Below, one piece after another: positions 16,585 through 23,517 of a stretch of DNA of 24,406 nt. Below the pieces are notes generated by a model. The model worked only from the letters and a program-made list of their open reading frames with translations. It was not told the DNA's origin and did not search any database. The stretch's first letter is position 1. Each line of letters begins with the position of its first letter. The stretch is from the IMG/VR virus record IMGVR_UViG_3300036851_000059, positions 1 to 24,406 of that record; one strand, 5' to 3'. Both the position numbers and the translations under genes were made by a program. The stretch comes from a virus.

Positions 16585-17277
16585 TTAGGCGGAAATCGTC
16601 GTACCGCTCATTGCGACCGTTGCTTCATGCGTCGATGGGATCGCCGCCGTGGTTTCGAGCGTCATCGCGGTATCAAGGCTGCCTTCGATCCAGCACGGGA
16701 GCGTGATCACCTTGCTGTCGCCGCTGAAGTCGCCTGAGGTCCCACCGCTCACGTCGATCCGCGGCAATGAGAGTTTGGCTCGCCATTTGATGGTGCCCGC
16801 CCCGGACGCACCATCGCGCAGGACGAAATTCACAATCGCGAGATCCGAGAGCGCCGACGACGTCGCGAGCGTGACCGTGATCGACGTGCAGACATTCTTC
16901 AGCGTCCCTCCGGCGGATCCTTGCGTGCAGGAGGGTTGCTCGCTATTCCCCGCATCATCAGAGACCGCCCACGGCGATCCGTGTGGCCGCGTGGAGACCC
17001 GGAGAAACCCGCGCTGGGTCACCGATCCCGGCTGTCGATCGCCAGGCGTGTAGGTCGGATCGGATGAATTGACCGAGAACGGCGCCAGCACGAAGGCCCG
17101 GATATCCACCGTCAGTGCATGGATTAACGTCGTCAGCGCATGAATCAGGGCCGAGGTATCTCGGATCTGCTCCGTCGTCCCCTTCACCGACTTCACGAGC
17201 ACTCGGATCGCCCCACGGACGGCGCTATCTCCGAGCCGTCCTTGTGCCTCGCGTCGATGCGCGTCACGATCAGCCAT
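16585..17277 (-). CDS. Beta-rich phage structural-type protein with N-terminal helical stem (230 aa)
   Basis: ATG 17277 overlaps the upstream stop as TAATG; a longer reading from 17358 would run into the neighbour and is rejected. Residues ~1-60 are helical (MADRDAHRREAQGRLGD, then a near-duplicated LIHALT-LIHALT), suggesting a short oligomerisation stem. Residues ~70-230 are beta-rich, with three cysteines (PSCTQG, KNVCTS, LPCWIE). The block LSDLAIVNFVLRDGASGAG with IKWRAKLSLP and GSLDTAMTLE is a beta-sandwich pattern often found in predicted phage structural proteins. Unlike the three genes upstream of it, it has no signal peptide. The function is unknown; a fibre- or decoration-type virion protein is the best guess from composition and position beside the tail adaptor. 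Confidence 0.65.
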   Translation of the reverse strand: MADRDAHRREAQGRLGDSAVRGAIRVLVKSVKGTTEQIRDTSALIHALTTLIHALTVDIRAFVLAPFSVNSSDPTYTPGDRQPGSVTQRGFLRVSTRPHGSPWAVSDDAGNSEQPSCTQGSAGGTLKNVCTSITVTLATSSALSDLAIVNFVLRDGASGAGTIKWRAKLSLPRIDVSGGTSGDFSGDSKVITLPCWIEGSLDTAMTLETTAAIPSTHEATVAMSGTTISA

Positions 17278-17984
17278 TAATTCACGCCAGCTCCGAGCGT
17301 GAGGATGCGGCTCGATGTACCGCTCCCGCCACCAGCGGAGACGTCCCCACCCTCCCAATTGTCGAACCGCTCCCCACCAGTGGACGATGTGAGGAACCCT
17401 ACCCGCGCGTCCGTCAGCGTCGTGTCTGTCGCCCCAAGGCCGCTAATTGGCGTGCTATTGACCAACCCAACCAGCACCCCGCTGCCTTGGTTCTCAAATC
17501 GCAAGACGTCGCCGTTGGCCAGCGATACGCCCGTGACGGAATCCAACGACGTGCCAGAGCCGTTCACATGCTCGAAAATCTCGATCGTGTAGCTGCCACC
17601 AACCTCCTCGAAGTTCAGCTGGTAGTAATCACGATTGGCGTCTGTGTCTGTGCTGACATTAATGATGACCGCGAACTCGGCGCCGCCGGCCGTCGTGGAA
17701 TAGACGATCTGGGAGTACACCGCCGAACTGGCGTAGGTGACGTTATAGCGATACGGCGAGTCGAACGTGCTTCCGCCTGCCAGTTGATTGCTGCTGACAT
17801 TGGCAACCTGTCCGCCGGTACGCAGCGCGATCCAATCTCCGCCACTCGTCGCGCCCAATTCCCCATCCGCGTAAGTGAACGGATCGGTGTCGGTGACCGC
17901 GTGCAGCGTGATCGTCGCGAGCGCGAGCGCCGCCGCGAAGACACAGAGCCGATTACGGAATGTCGAAGACCAGCACCCAATCAT
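17277..17984 (-). CDS. Exported concanavalin/LamG-like protein (235 aa)
   Basis: ATG 17984 is chosen because an AGAGGGGG Shine-Dalgarno site lies just upstream; a TTG one codon earlier is less likely. The first ~29 residues look like a Sec signal peptide: a basic n-region (FRNR), a hydrophobic core (LCVFAAALALATITL) and a possible cut after LHA. The mature part has no cysteine and alternates short beta strands: DPFTYADGELG, DYYQLNFEE, YTIEIFEHVNG, VLRFENQGSG and ERFDNWEGG. This is the look of a LamG/concanavalin-type jelly roll, often carbohydrate-binding. The C-terminus is a Gly/Ser-rich tail. It overlaps the glycoside hydrolase gene by 32 bases, so the two are probably co-translated and may act together on a glycan. 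Binding is inferred; no ligand residues were identified. Confidence 0.7.
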   Translation of the reverse strand: MIGCWSSTFRNRLCVFAAALALATITLHAVTDTDPFTYADGELGATSGGDWIALRTGGQVANVSSNQLAGGSTFDSPYRYNVTYASSAVYSQIVYSTTAGGAEFAVIINVSTDTDANRDYYQLNFEEVGGSYTIEIFEHVNGSGTSLDSVTGVSLANGDVLRFENQGSGVLVGLVNSTPISGLGATDTTLTDARVGFLTSSTGGERFDNWEGGDVSAGGGSGTSSRILTLGAGVN

Positions 17985-19356
17985 CAAAGGCCCCCTCTGC
18001 GTTGTTGCCAGGCACGGTAAACGCCTGTGTGCCGGAGTTGGAAATGCCGGTGCCGATGGCCGTATACGTTTCGTCAGTCGGATCGAACCAGCGTGCGCGG
18101 AACGCCGCGCTCATCACGTTGCGGTTGATCGTGACGGAGCCGTCGTCCGCGGTCGGGATGTAGCACCACGCGAGCGTGCCGGCGTCGTCGGAGACGCAGG
18201 CGACATAGTCGGCAGCCGTGAGCGTCCCGCCGCCAGCGTTGACCATCGACGGCCGAGGTTCTAAGGTGTGCCACGGATAGGACGTCACGAACCGATTGCG
18301 ACGGGCCATGTCCATGGCCATCGTCGAGTGCATGTCGTTCTGCCAACCCGAGTTGAACAAGAACTGCGTGGCGTGCCCCATCGAGAAGTCGCCGCCGATG
18401 ACCGACAACCAGCCCCACCAGCCGTAGCGGCGGTAGGGCTCCCCGCTCTGGCCTTCGAAGGGTGTCTCCTGCACGAACGCTGGTAGCGTTGGCGAGTAGG
18501 CCCAGGCCCGTGCACCCTGATTATTGATATCGGTCGCGTTGGAGTAGGTGCCGTTCAGGGTGATGTAGCCGCCGAACACGGGCTGGTCGGTCGTGATCGA
18601 CCCGCGTCGCCATTCAGCCGAGACGAGTGTCTGAGGTTGCGGGAGGACTGAGAATAGCCCGTCGAGCAGGGCCTGTTCGGCATCCTCCTGTTCAGCCGTG
18701 AATTGCTCACTGCCGCCACCGCGGTCGCCACCAATCATCCAGATCAGGTTTTTCTGGTTCCGATAGCGGTTCGCGACCCACGAGCCGTACGTCTCCATCT
18801 TGGTCGTCCCGTTGGCGACCATCTCGTCCATCCAGCCTTCGATTGGCGTGGTGGGGAATCCGACGTAGGCCGGGAAGAAAAACACGGCGAGGCCGAACCG
18901 CTCACAGTCAGCGAAGAAGCGATCGACGAACGCCCAGTACGCTTCATTCGGTGTCGTGAAATCGGGCGCGTCGGTGTTGATATTGGCGTAGGAGAGCGAC
19001 CCATTCCACGCCGATCCGTCGAGTTCGTCCTCGAACGGTAGGTTGTTCTCGCCATCGCGCGGGACGTTGACGCTCGTCGCGTAACGGCCGGGGATCCACA
19101 CTTCGACCGCGTTGAACGCCTTCGACACCGTATCGCCGAGGAACCACGCCGTGTCAGCCCGCGACAAGCCAATGATCGACCACGCGTTGTGCCCGAGGAC
19201 GGTGAATGGCGTGCCGTTCGCTTCGACGAGATACCGATTCGAGGCATGCGCGCTCAGCGGAAACGCCACGGGCGGACGCACGAAGCGGACGCGATCCTGG
19301 GCGATTGCGGTCAGTGACAGAACGCAGAGGAGAACGACAGACCAGAATCGGCGCAT
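17953..19356 (-). CDS. Exported apiosidase-like glycoside hydrolase, DUF4038/GH140-like (467 aa)
   Basis: ATG 19356 starts a clear signal peptide (MRRFWSVVLLCVLSLTAIAQ, cut probably after AIA). The frame extends to 19551, but that part is Arg-rich and overlaps the upstream gene. The catalytic domain shows the DUF4038 signature: N-R-Y-L-V-E-A-N-G-T-P-F with VLGHNAWS, a FNAVEVW strand, YWAFVDRFFADCERFGLAV, RYRNQKNLIWMIGGD (D211) and LPAFVQETPFEGQ (E297, E301). D211 and one of the two Glu residues are candidate catalytic acids. The last ~80 residues (LAWCYIP, ARWFDPTDETYTAIG, DDWVLVFDI) match the collagen-binding-type beta domain that often follows DUF4038. GH140 members cleave apiose from plant pectin; the substrate here is unknown. 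No good Shine-Dalgarno site is seen, so translation may depend on the upstream gene. Confidence 0.82.
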   Translation of the reverse strand: MRRFWSVVLLCVLSLTAIAQDRVRFVRPPVAFPLSAHASNRYLVEANGTPFTVLGHNAWSIIGLSRADTAWFLGDTVSKAFNAVEVWIPGRYATSVNVPRDGENNLPFEDELDGSAWNGSLSYANINTDAPDFTTPNEAYWAFVDRFFADCERFGLAVFFFPAYVGFPTTPIEGWMDEMVANGTTKMETYGSWVANRYRNQKNLIWMIGGDRGGGSEQFTAEQEDAEQALLDGLFSVLPQPQTLVSAEWRRGSITTDQPVFGGYITLNGTYSNATDINNQGARAWAYSPTLPAFVQETPFEGQSGEPYRRYGWWGWLSVIGGDFSMGHATQFLFNSGWQNDMHSTMAMDMARRNRFVTSYPWHTLEPRPSMVNAGGGTLTAADYVACVSDDAGTLAWCYIPTADDGSVTINRNVMSAAFRARWFDPTDETYTAIGTGISNSGTQAFTVPGNNAEGAFDDWVLVFDIP

Positions 19357-19361
19357 GGAGG

Positions 19362-21230
19362 TTATCGCTGGACGTAAGTGAGGAGGCCATCGACCTGCAC
19401 GGCCGCAGAGAGTTCGATGCACATCGCCTCGCCGGCCGCGCCCTTGAATTGTGTCGCCCCGCCATTGGATCGCACGATGCCACGCATGCCAGCACCAGCC
19501 GCGGCGGAGAGGTTGTAGACGCCGGTCTTGTTTGTCTCGCCGGTCGCACATGCGGTACCAGTACCGCTCACGAATTGAATAGAGACGTCCGCGACTGACG
19601 TGACATCGAAGCCGCAGACGTAGACGATCGTCGAGCCTGAGATCGCGACGAGTTCCACGTTGCCAGACGTCGCCGTGGTGATTGGGATGCCGATCACCTG
19701 CGAGTCGTCCGCGCAGGCGTTCTTGTCAGCGGAGAGCGCGACGCTGATCGAATTCGCCGCGGTCTGCTGGCCTTCGTTCGGCAGAGCGGTGACAACGCTG
19801 TTGGCATTGAGCCGCCCGTTCGTGTCGCACCAGAATGCGATGTTGCGACCGTCCGCACCAACGGCCGTCGGCGTCGCGGTCGAGGCGTTACAGAAGACGC
19901 CCGGGCCGGTCGTTTGCGTCGTGGTGTTCGTGGTCGCGTCACTGCCAACTGTCAACGCTGTTCCAGCGGCATCGACGGGAAGCGTCTTGACCGCGTTCGC
20001 TGTCGCGTCGGTCACCTCATCGCCGGCTGAGTCCCGTAGCCGGACCGCGCCGATGGTGTTCGTGCCTGCTGGAATGGCTGACGCAAGGTCGACGTTGCCG
20101 ATGTTGTTGTCGCCGGCCGCGATCGAGGTGACCTGTGTCGCAAAGGTCCCGGCGTTGGTAACCGCGTGGCTATTAACCGTCAACGCGTCGACGTGCTTGA
20201 CGTAGAGCTCGCCGTTGTTCGTGCCCCGCGCCGAAACGTTGTCACCATCGGCCGACGTCACACCGGCCAGCGTGTCTGCCCTCACCAGATTCAGCGCGTT
20301 CCCAACAGGATTCGCGGCGGCCGCGGCATCCTCGGTGTATTGCGTGCCCCCACCCACCGACAACTCCGCGCCAGCGGCATCGCGCAGGTTGACGTGAATC
20401 GCGCGCTGCGGCGTAAGACTCACCGCGCAGGTGTCACCGTCCGTACAGGCCGTAACGGTCGATTGGTAGAATCCGCCCACGGGTGTGAAGCTGGTGGTAC
20501 CGGCCGTGAAATCCGCGTCATCAGCGAGCGACGTGCCGCCTGAGCCGCCGCATCCGCTATCACAGATCACATTGAGCGCCCCGGCACCATCGGTCACCGT
20601 GACCGCATTGGTAATCGCGGTGACCGCCGTCAACGTCCCGCTGTCAATGATCGCGTTGAGCGCCCCGGCGCCGTCTGTGACCGTCACGGTCCCATCCACC
20701 GTGAGCGGCCCGGTGCCGTCTCCCACGAGACAGGGCGCCGCCACAGCACTATCCGAGCACCGCACAAAATGCGGATCGTTCGCGGGTTGTGCGCCGGCCG
20801 TGATACCGCCGACCGAGACGGACCCTGTCGCTGCGACCTCAACTGGCGCCGGCTGGAGCGGCCCGCGTGAGCACGTGATTGCTACTGACGCATCGCTCGC
20901 CGTGGAGCGAATCATCGAGAATTGCGAGAGATTGTTTGCCCCGCGAATGTTGAAGGTCGTCCCCGGCGGAACCACATGATCGGACGCCGTTGCCGCGACG
21001 CCATCAAAACGGAAGGCAATGCCGTTGGTATTGACGCTGATCGTGCAGGATGTCGCCGCCGGTTGTCCGGTTGGCGTGATCGCTGACGATGGGAACGATT
21101 GCGCCGTCGTTGAAACGGTGACGACCGAATGTGTATAGCCTTGCCCGGTGGTGTTCTGTGCCCGTGCGAGCGGTGCGGAGACGACCAGCGCCGCGACCAG
21201 CCCGATCCAGACGAATGTTCGTCTCCGCAT
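19362..21230 (-). CDS. Exported cysteine-rich phage structural-type protein (622 aa)
   Basis: A strong AAGGAG site lies 7 bases before ATG 21230. Residues 1-24 form a textbook Sec signal peptide (MRRRTFVWIGLVAALVVSAP, then LARA, cut before Q25). The mature protein is Ala/Thr/Gly/Val-rich and low in charge. It has VTDGAGALN repeated twice (about residues 180 and 212), then QYTEDAAAAANPVGNAL with DGDNVSARGTNNGELYV (about 297-345). The last block is a pattern I associate with repetitive head- or tail-fibre proteins of environmental phages. The C-terminal ~110 residues (VELVAISGSTIVYVCGFD, GETNKTGVYNLSAAAGAG) also match a recurrent phage beta domain. There are 14 cysteines, many in close pairs, suggesting disulfides formed after export. 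The exact function is not recognised; it could be a virion fibre or a protein secreted from the infected cell. Confidence 0.7.
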   Translation of the reverse strand: MRRRTFVWIGLVAALVVSAPLARAQNTTGQGYTHSVVTVSTTAQSFPSSAITPTGQPAATSCTISVNTNGIAFRFDGVAATASDHVVPPGTTFNIRGANNLSQFSMIRSTASDASVAITCSRGPLQPAPVEVAATGSVSVGGITAGAQPANDPHFVRCSDSAVAAPCLVGDGTGPLTVDGTVTVTDGAGALNAIIDSGTLTAVTAITNAVTVTDGAGALNVICDSGCGGSGGTSLADDADFTAGTTSFTPVGGFYQSTVTACTDGDTCAVSLTPQRAIHVNLRDAAGAELSVGGGTQYTEDAAAAANPVGNALNLVRADTLAGVTSADGDNVSARGTNNGELYVKHVDALTVNSHAVTNAGTFATQVTSIAAGDNNIGNVDLASAIPAGTNTIGAVRLRDSAGDEVTDATANAVKTLPVDAAGTALTVGSDATTNTTTQTTGPGVFCNASTATPTAVGADGRNIAFWCDTNGRLNANSVVTALPNEGQQTAANSISVALSADKNACADDSQVIGIPITTATSGNVELVAISGSTIVYVCGFDVTSVADVSIQFVSGTGTACATGETNKTGVYNLSAAAGAGMRGIVRSNGGATQFKGAAGEAMCIELSAAVQVDGLLTYVQR

Positions 21231-21234
21231 AGCC

Positions 21235-21810
21235 CTACTCCTTGTCGTCGAGATCCGCGTCGTCGTCGCCGAGCGGATTCGCTTCGCCTGTGGGCCGGCT
21301 TGTCACCGATCCGACCGCACCCGGATTCTGCTCAACCATCCGCTGTCGGAGGATCTCGTCGTGCTGCTGCGCGATGGCTTGGTTCGGCGTCGTCGTGCGC
21401 TCCGGTGTCTGCGGATCGACCAGGCGCATCCAGCCGCGTTGCAGCCGGCGCCGGCGTGTCCGGATCTTCGCGGTCGCGCTGCCCACGACACGCCCGTAGT
21501 CGCCGGTGACTTCCTCCTCAACGAAGCGATCGTGATCGGCGTCGGAGAATTCATCCATCGACGCAATCGTGAACACGTCGCCGACGCGTTTCCGCTCGTG
21601 CCCGTAATAGCCCACATTGACCGCTTCGACGCGAATCCCACCGGCCGATCCGCGCGCCGCTTGCCGGTTCGTCGCGTTCTCAGCCGCGGAGGCTCGGCCC
21701 TGGTCTGGACCTGTTGCTGGCCCGCGCGGGATCGGCGGCTGTGTGGACGTGACGGACGGAAGCGGTGCGGATTCTCCCGGTCCGCGGGCGTGCTGCTGCG
21801 ATTTCGCCAT
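21235..21810 (-). CDS. Unrecognised head-block protein (191 aa)
   Basis: The N-terminal ~55 residues are disordered (Pro, Gly, Ser, Gln rich). A compact central motif follows: IRVEAVNVGYYGHERKRVGD, VFTIASMDEFSD and later RRLQRGWMRLVDPQTPE. The GYYGH, GDVFTI and WM-x-VD elements recall small phage proteins found near capsid genes whose function is unknown. The C-terminus is acidic and probably flexible (NPLGDDDADLDDKE). A GGAGAAAG site precedes ATG 21810. It lies directly downstream of a terminator-like hairpin that follows the cement gene, so it should be expressed less than the capsid genes. Possible roles are a minor head protein or head-tail accessory; neither is supported by a recognised domain. 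Confidence 0.65.
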   Translation of the reverse strand: MAKSQQHARGPGESAPLPSVTSTQPPIPRGPATGPDQGRASAAENATNRQAARGSAGGIRVEAVNVGYYGHERKRVGDVFTIASMDEFSDADHDRFVEEEVTGDYGRVVGSATAKIRTRRRRLQRGWMRLVDPQTPERTTTPNQAIAQQHDEILRQRMVEQNPGAVGSVTSRPTGEANPLGDDDADLDDKE

Positions 21811-21830
21811 TGCTGTCTTTCTCCAGAAAG

Positions 21831-21859
21831 GCGCCGGCCGCCTCGATGACGGCCGGCGC
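21831..21859 (-). terminator. GC-rich hairpin after capsid/cement genes, terminator or attenuator
   Basis: A perfect 10-bp stem (GCGCCGGCCG at 21831-21840, CGGCCGGCGC at 21850-21859) encloses a 9-base loop. In transcription direction it begins 17 bases past the cement stop and is followed by CTTTCT, a short imperfect pyrimidine run. It could act as a leaky intrinsic terminator that gives capsid and cement mRNA in excess over the downstream genes, or as a 3'-end stabiliser. Confidence 0.55.
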
Positions 21860-21876
21860 GGTTAGCCGCTGATCGC

Positions 21877-22317
21877 CTATGTCGCGTAGCCCTTCGCGTA
21901 CGCGGTCCACTCCTCGAAGAACGACCGCGGCATCAGACCGGCCGTGACCGTGATCGTCGGCGTGGTGCCGCCCACGTCGTAATTGAGGCCGATATAGCGC
22001 TGCACCGGCGTGCCGATCGGTACTTCGATGAAGTGCCGTGAGCCCGCCGTCAGGCTCGCCGCGAGGATGACGCGACGGCTGAGGACGGTTGGTGTCGACA
22101 GGTCCGCGCTCGCGCTCGAGATGACCTCGAATGCGTAGGTTTCATCTCCTGTCGTGCTGTCGGCGGCGACGTCGACGGTGATGCCGAACCCAACCGGCTC
22201 GCCAGTGCCGATCTTGTTCTTCACCGTCGGGTTGCCGAGATCGATCGTGTTGGTGCTGACTGCGTCGGCCGCGATCGCCTGCGCGTCGGACACCAGCAAC
22301 AAAGCATCCATGAACAT
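21877..22317 (-). CDS. Bbp16-type capsid cement protein (146 aa)
   Basis: The opening MFMDALLLVSDAQAIAADAV followed by STNTIDLGNP, IGTGEPVGFGITVDVAA, RHFIEVPIGTPVQRYIGLNY and DVGGTTPTITVTAGL closely matches the capsid cement family named after Bbp16 of Bordetella phage BPP-1. Those proteins are small beta folds that sit at capsomer junctions on the outside of the shell and stabilise the expanded head. The length is typical. An AAGGAG site lies 6 bases before ATG 22317; a second ATG two codons on is less well spaced. The gene follows the major capsid gene by 39 bases, as expected, and is followed by a terminator-like hairpin. There is no cysteine. Confidence 0.88.
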   Translation of the reverse strand: MFMDALLLVSDAQAIAADAVSTNTIDLGNPTVKNKIGTGEPVGFGITVDVAADSTTGDETYAFEVISSASADLSTPTVLSRRVILAASLTAGSRHFIEVPIGTPVQRYIGLNYDVGGTTPTITVTAGLMPRSFFEEWTAYAKGYAT

Positions 22318-22356
22318 TGCTGACTCCTTGGCTATGCCCGGAATTGGGCCGACGAA

Positions 22357-23493
22357 CTAGACGACGCGCGCCTCTGTGTTGAGAATCGCGTCCACCCGCC
22401 GGATCGGCACATCGCCGAACATGAGGACGCGCTTCCCTGCGAAGTTGTCGTAGGTGAGCCCGCCGCCGGCCGCGACGTCGGTGCGTGCGATCTTGCGGAG
22501 AATGCGTCGCGCCCGACGGTTCATGTAGAAGACGCGCGTCCCGAGATCGTTCGGGATCAGTTCGTCCGCCTGCTCCATGAAATCCACGAGGTCGGGAGGG
22601 GTCGCGCCGAGCAGATCGCTGGCATCGATGTTCGCGATCCGGATGACGTAGCGCCAGTCCTTGACCACGAGTCCCGTCTGCCAGACGTACCGCTCCTGAA
22701 GCGCGCGCATGCGGTTACCGGCGATCCCGGCAGTGACCTCGACGGTCGTCTCGCCGAAATCCTCATGCGTGAGCCCGGCCTTGCTGCCCTTCGGGAAGAT
22801 GCCGTGTACGGTCTCTTCCCCCCAAGCCACCAGCCAGATGCTCGTGTTGTCGCTGCCCGTGCCGCCGCCGTCAACGATGTTGCTGCCGTTGCCGGCCGAG
22901 AGCAGTGAGTAGCGCGGGGCCAACCCGGTGAACTCTTCCGGCGCGAGGCCTGAGTTGCCATAGATCAGCGTTTGCGCGACCTCCTGGTTCATCGCCTCCA
23001 GGAAGGCTTTCGACTCGGAGAGCCGGAACGAATTGACGTTGCCGTTGAGTATCGCCAGCGCCTTGTCGACCTCCGACCAGGCTTCGAGCATGCCGGCCTG
23101 CTCGTCGATCTGCGCGGTCTGCGACTTACTTGGCGGTACGCCCTGGTTGAGCATGCGCCAGTAGACGGTGGGCAGTCCGGTCCGGACCGTCGTGCGGTGC
23201 CCGGTCGGGAGGTTGCCTTCCTTGAATTGCGCGTCGAGCAGTATCTCGTTGGTCTGCGAGAGCAGTTCGACGATCTTCGGGACCTTACCATCCGGATCGA
23301 GGCGCTTCGCCCAATCGTTGAGGGTCAGCGCGCCCGTGGAGAGCGTTGCGCCGATGACTAGGAGCTCGATACCGTGCCCGCTCAGCCATGCGCCAATATC
23401 CGGAGCGTGGGCCAGGACTGGAGACGAGGCCGCGCTGAGCGCATCCGAGAGCGCCAACACGCACGCCGCGATGAACAGTGCCAATCGAAACAT
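22357..23493 (-). CDS. Major capsid protein (BPP-1-like family) with hydrophobic N-terminal leader (378 aa)
   Basis: From about residue 50 the protein matches the major capsid family found with Bbp16-type cement proteins. The matching blocks are ALTLNDWAKRLDPDGKVPKI, VELLSQTNEILLDAQF, EGNLPTGHRTTVRTGLPTV, LNQGVPPSKS, GMLEAWSEVDKALAILNGN, SESKAFLEAMNQEVAQTLIY and the C-terminal VFYMNRRARRILRK with FAGKRVLMFGDVPIRRVDAI. Homologues as I know them start close to the LSTGALTLNDWAK region. Here about 48 extra residues precede it. They start MFRLALFIAACVLALSDALS, which resembles a Sec signal or membrane anchor. The ATG at 23493 has a strong GGAGGAG site 7 bases upstream, and no in-frame ATG or GTG lies at the expected short start, so the leader seems genuinely translated. 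The core has no cysteine; the only one is in the leader. Confidence 0.93.
   Translation of the reverse strand: MFRLALFIAACVLALSDALSAASSPVLAHAPDIGAWLSGHGIELLVIGATLSTGALTLNDWAKRLDPDGKVPKIVELLSQTNEILLDAQFKEGNLPTGHRTTVRTGLPTVYWRMLNQGVPPSKSQTAQIDEQAGMLEAWSEVDKALAILNGNVNSFRLSESKAFLEAMNQEVAQTLIYGNSGLAPEEFTGLAPRYSLLSAGNGSNIVDGGGTGSDNTSIWLVAWGEETVHGIFPKGSKAGLTHEDFGETTVEVTAGIAGNRMRALQERYVWQTGLVVKDWRYVIRIANIDASDLLGATPPDLVDFMEQADELIPNDLGTRVFYMNRRARRILRKIARTDVAAGGGLTYDNFAGKRVLMFGDVPIRRVDAILNTEARVV
23350..23493 (-). other. Signal-peptide-like leader of the major capsid protein
   Basis: These first 48 codons encode a hydrophobic helix (residues 4-19), a small-residue stretch with possible signal peptidase cuts near LSA-AS (after residue 21), a polar linker (HAPDIGAWLSGHG) and a second short hydrophobic segment (IELLVIGA). 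No counterpart is expected in the capsid family core. It is read in frame with the capsid body without any stop. Confidence 0.6.
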
Positions 23494-23503
23494 AGCGTCA
23501 CTC

Positions 23504-23517
23504 CTCCGCGTGCGGAG
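23504..23517 (-). promoter_or_regulatory. Hairpin overlapping the capsid gene ribosome binding site
   Basis: On the transcript the scaffold stop codon is followed at once by CTCCGCACGCGGAG, whose ends pair (CTCCG with CGGAG, loop CACG). The 3' arm contains the first GGAG of the GGAGGAG site for the capsid start at 23493. Ribosomes finishing the scaffold would open the hairpin, which could couple capsid translation to scaffold translation. The stem is short, so the effect is uncertain. Confidence 0.4.

Noticed and set aside
22336-22349. GCCC/GGGC inverted repeat between capsid and cement genes
   Set aside because: Only four base pairs with a six-base loop; expected by chance in GC-rich sequence.
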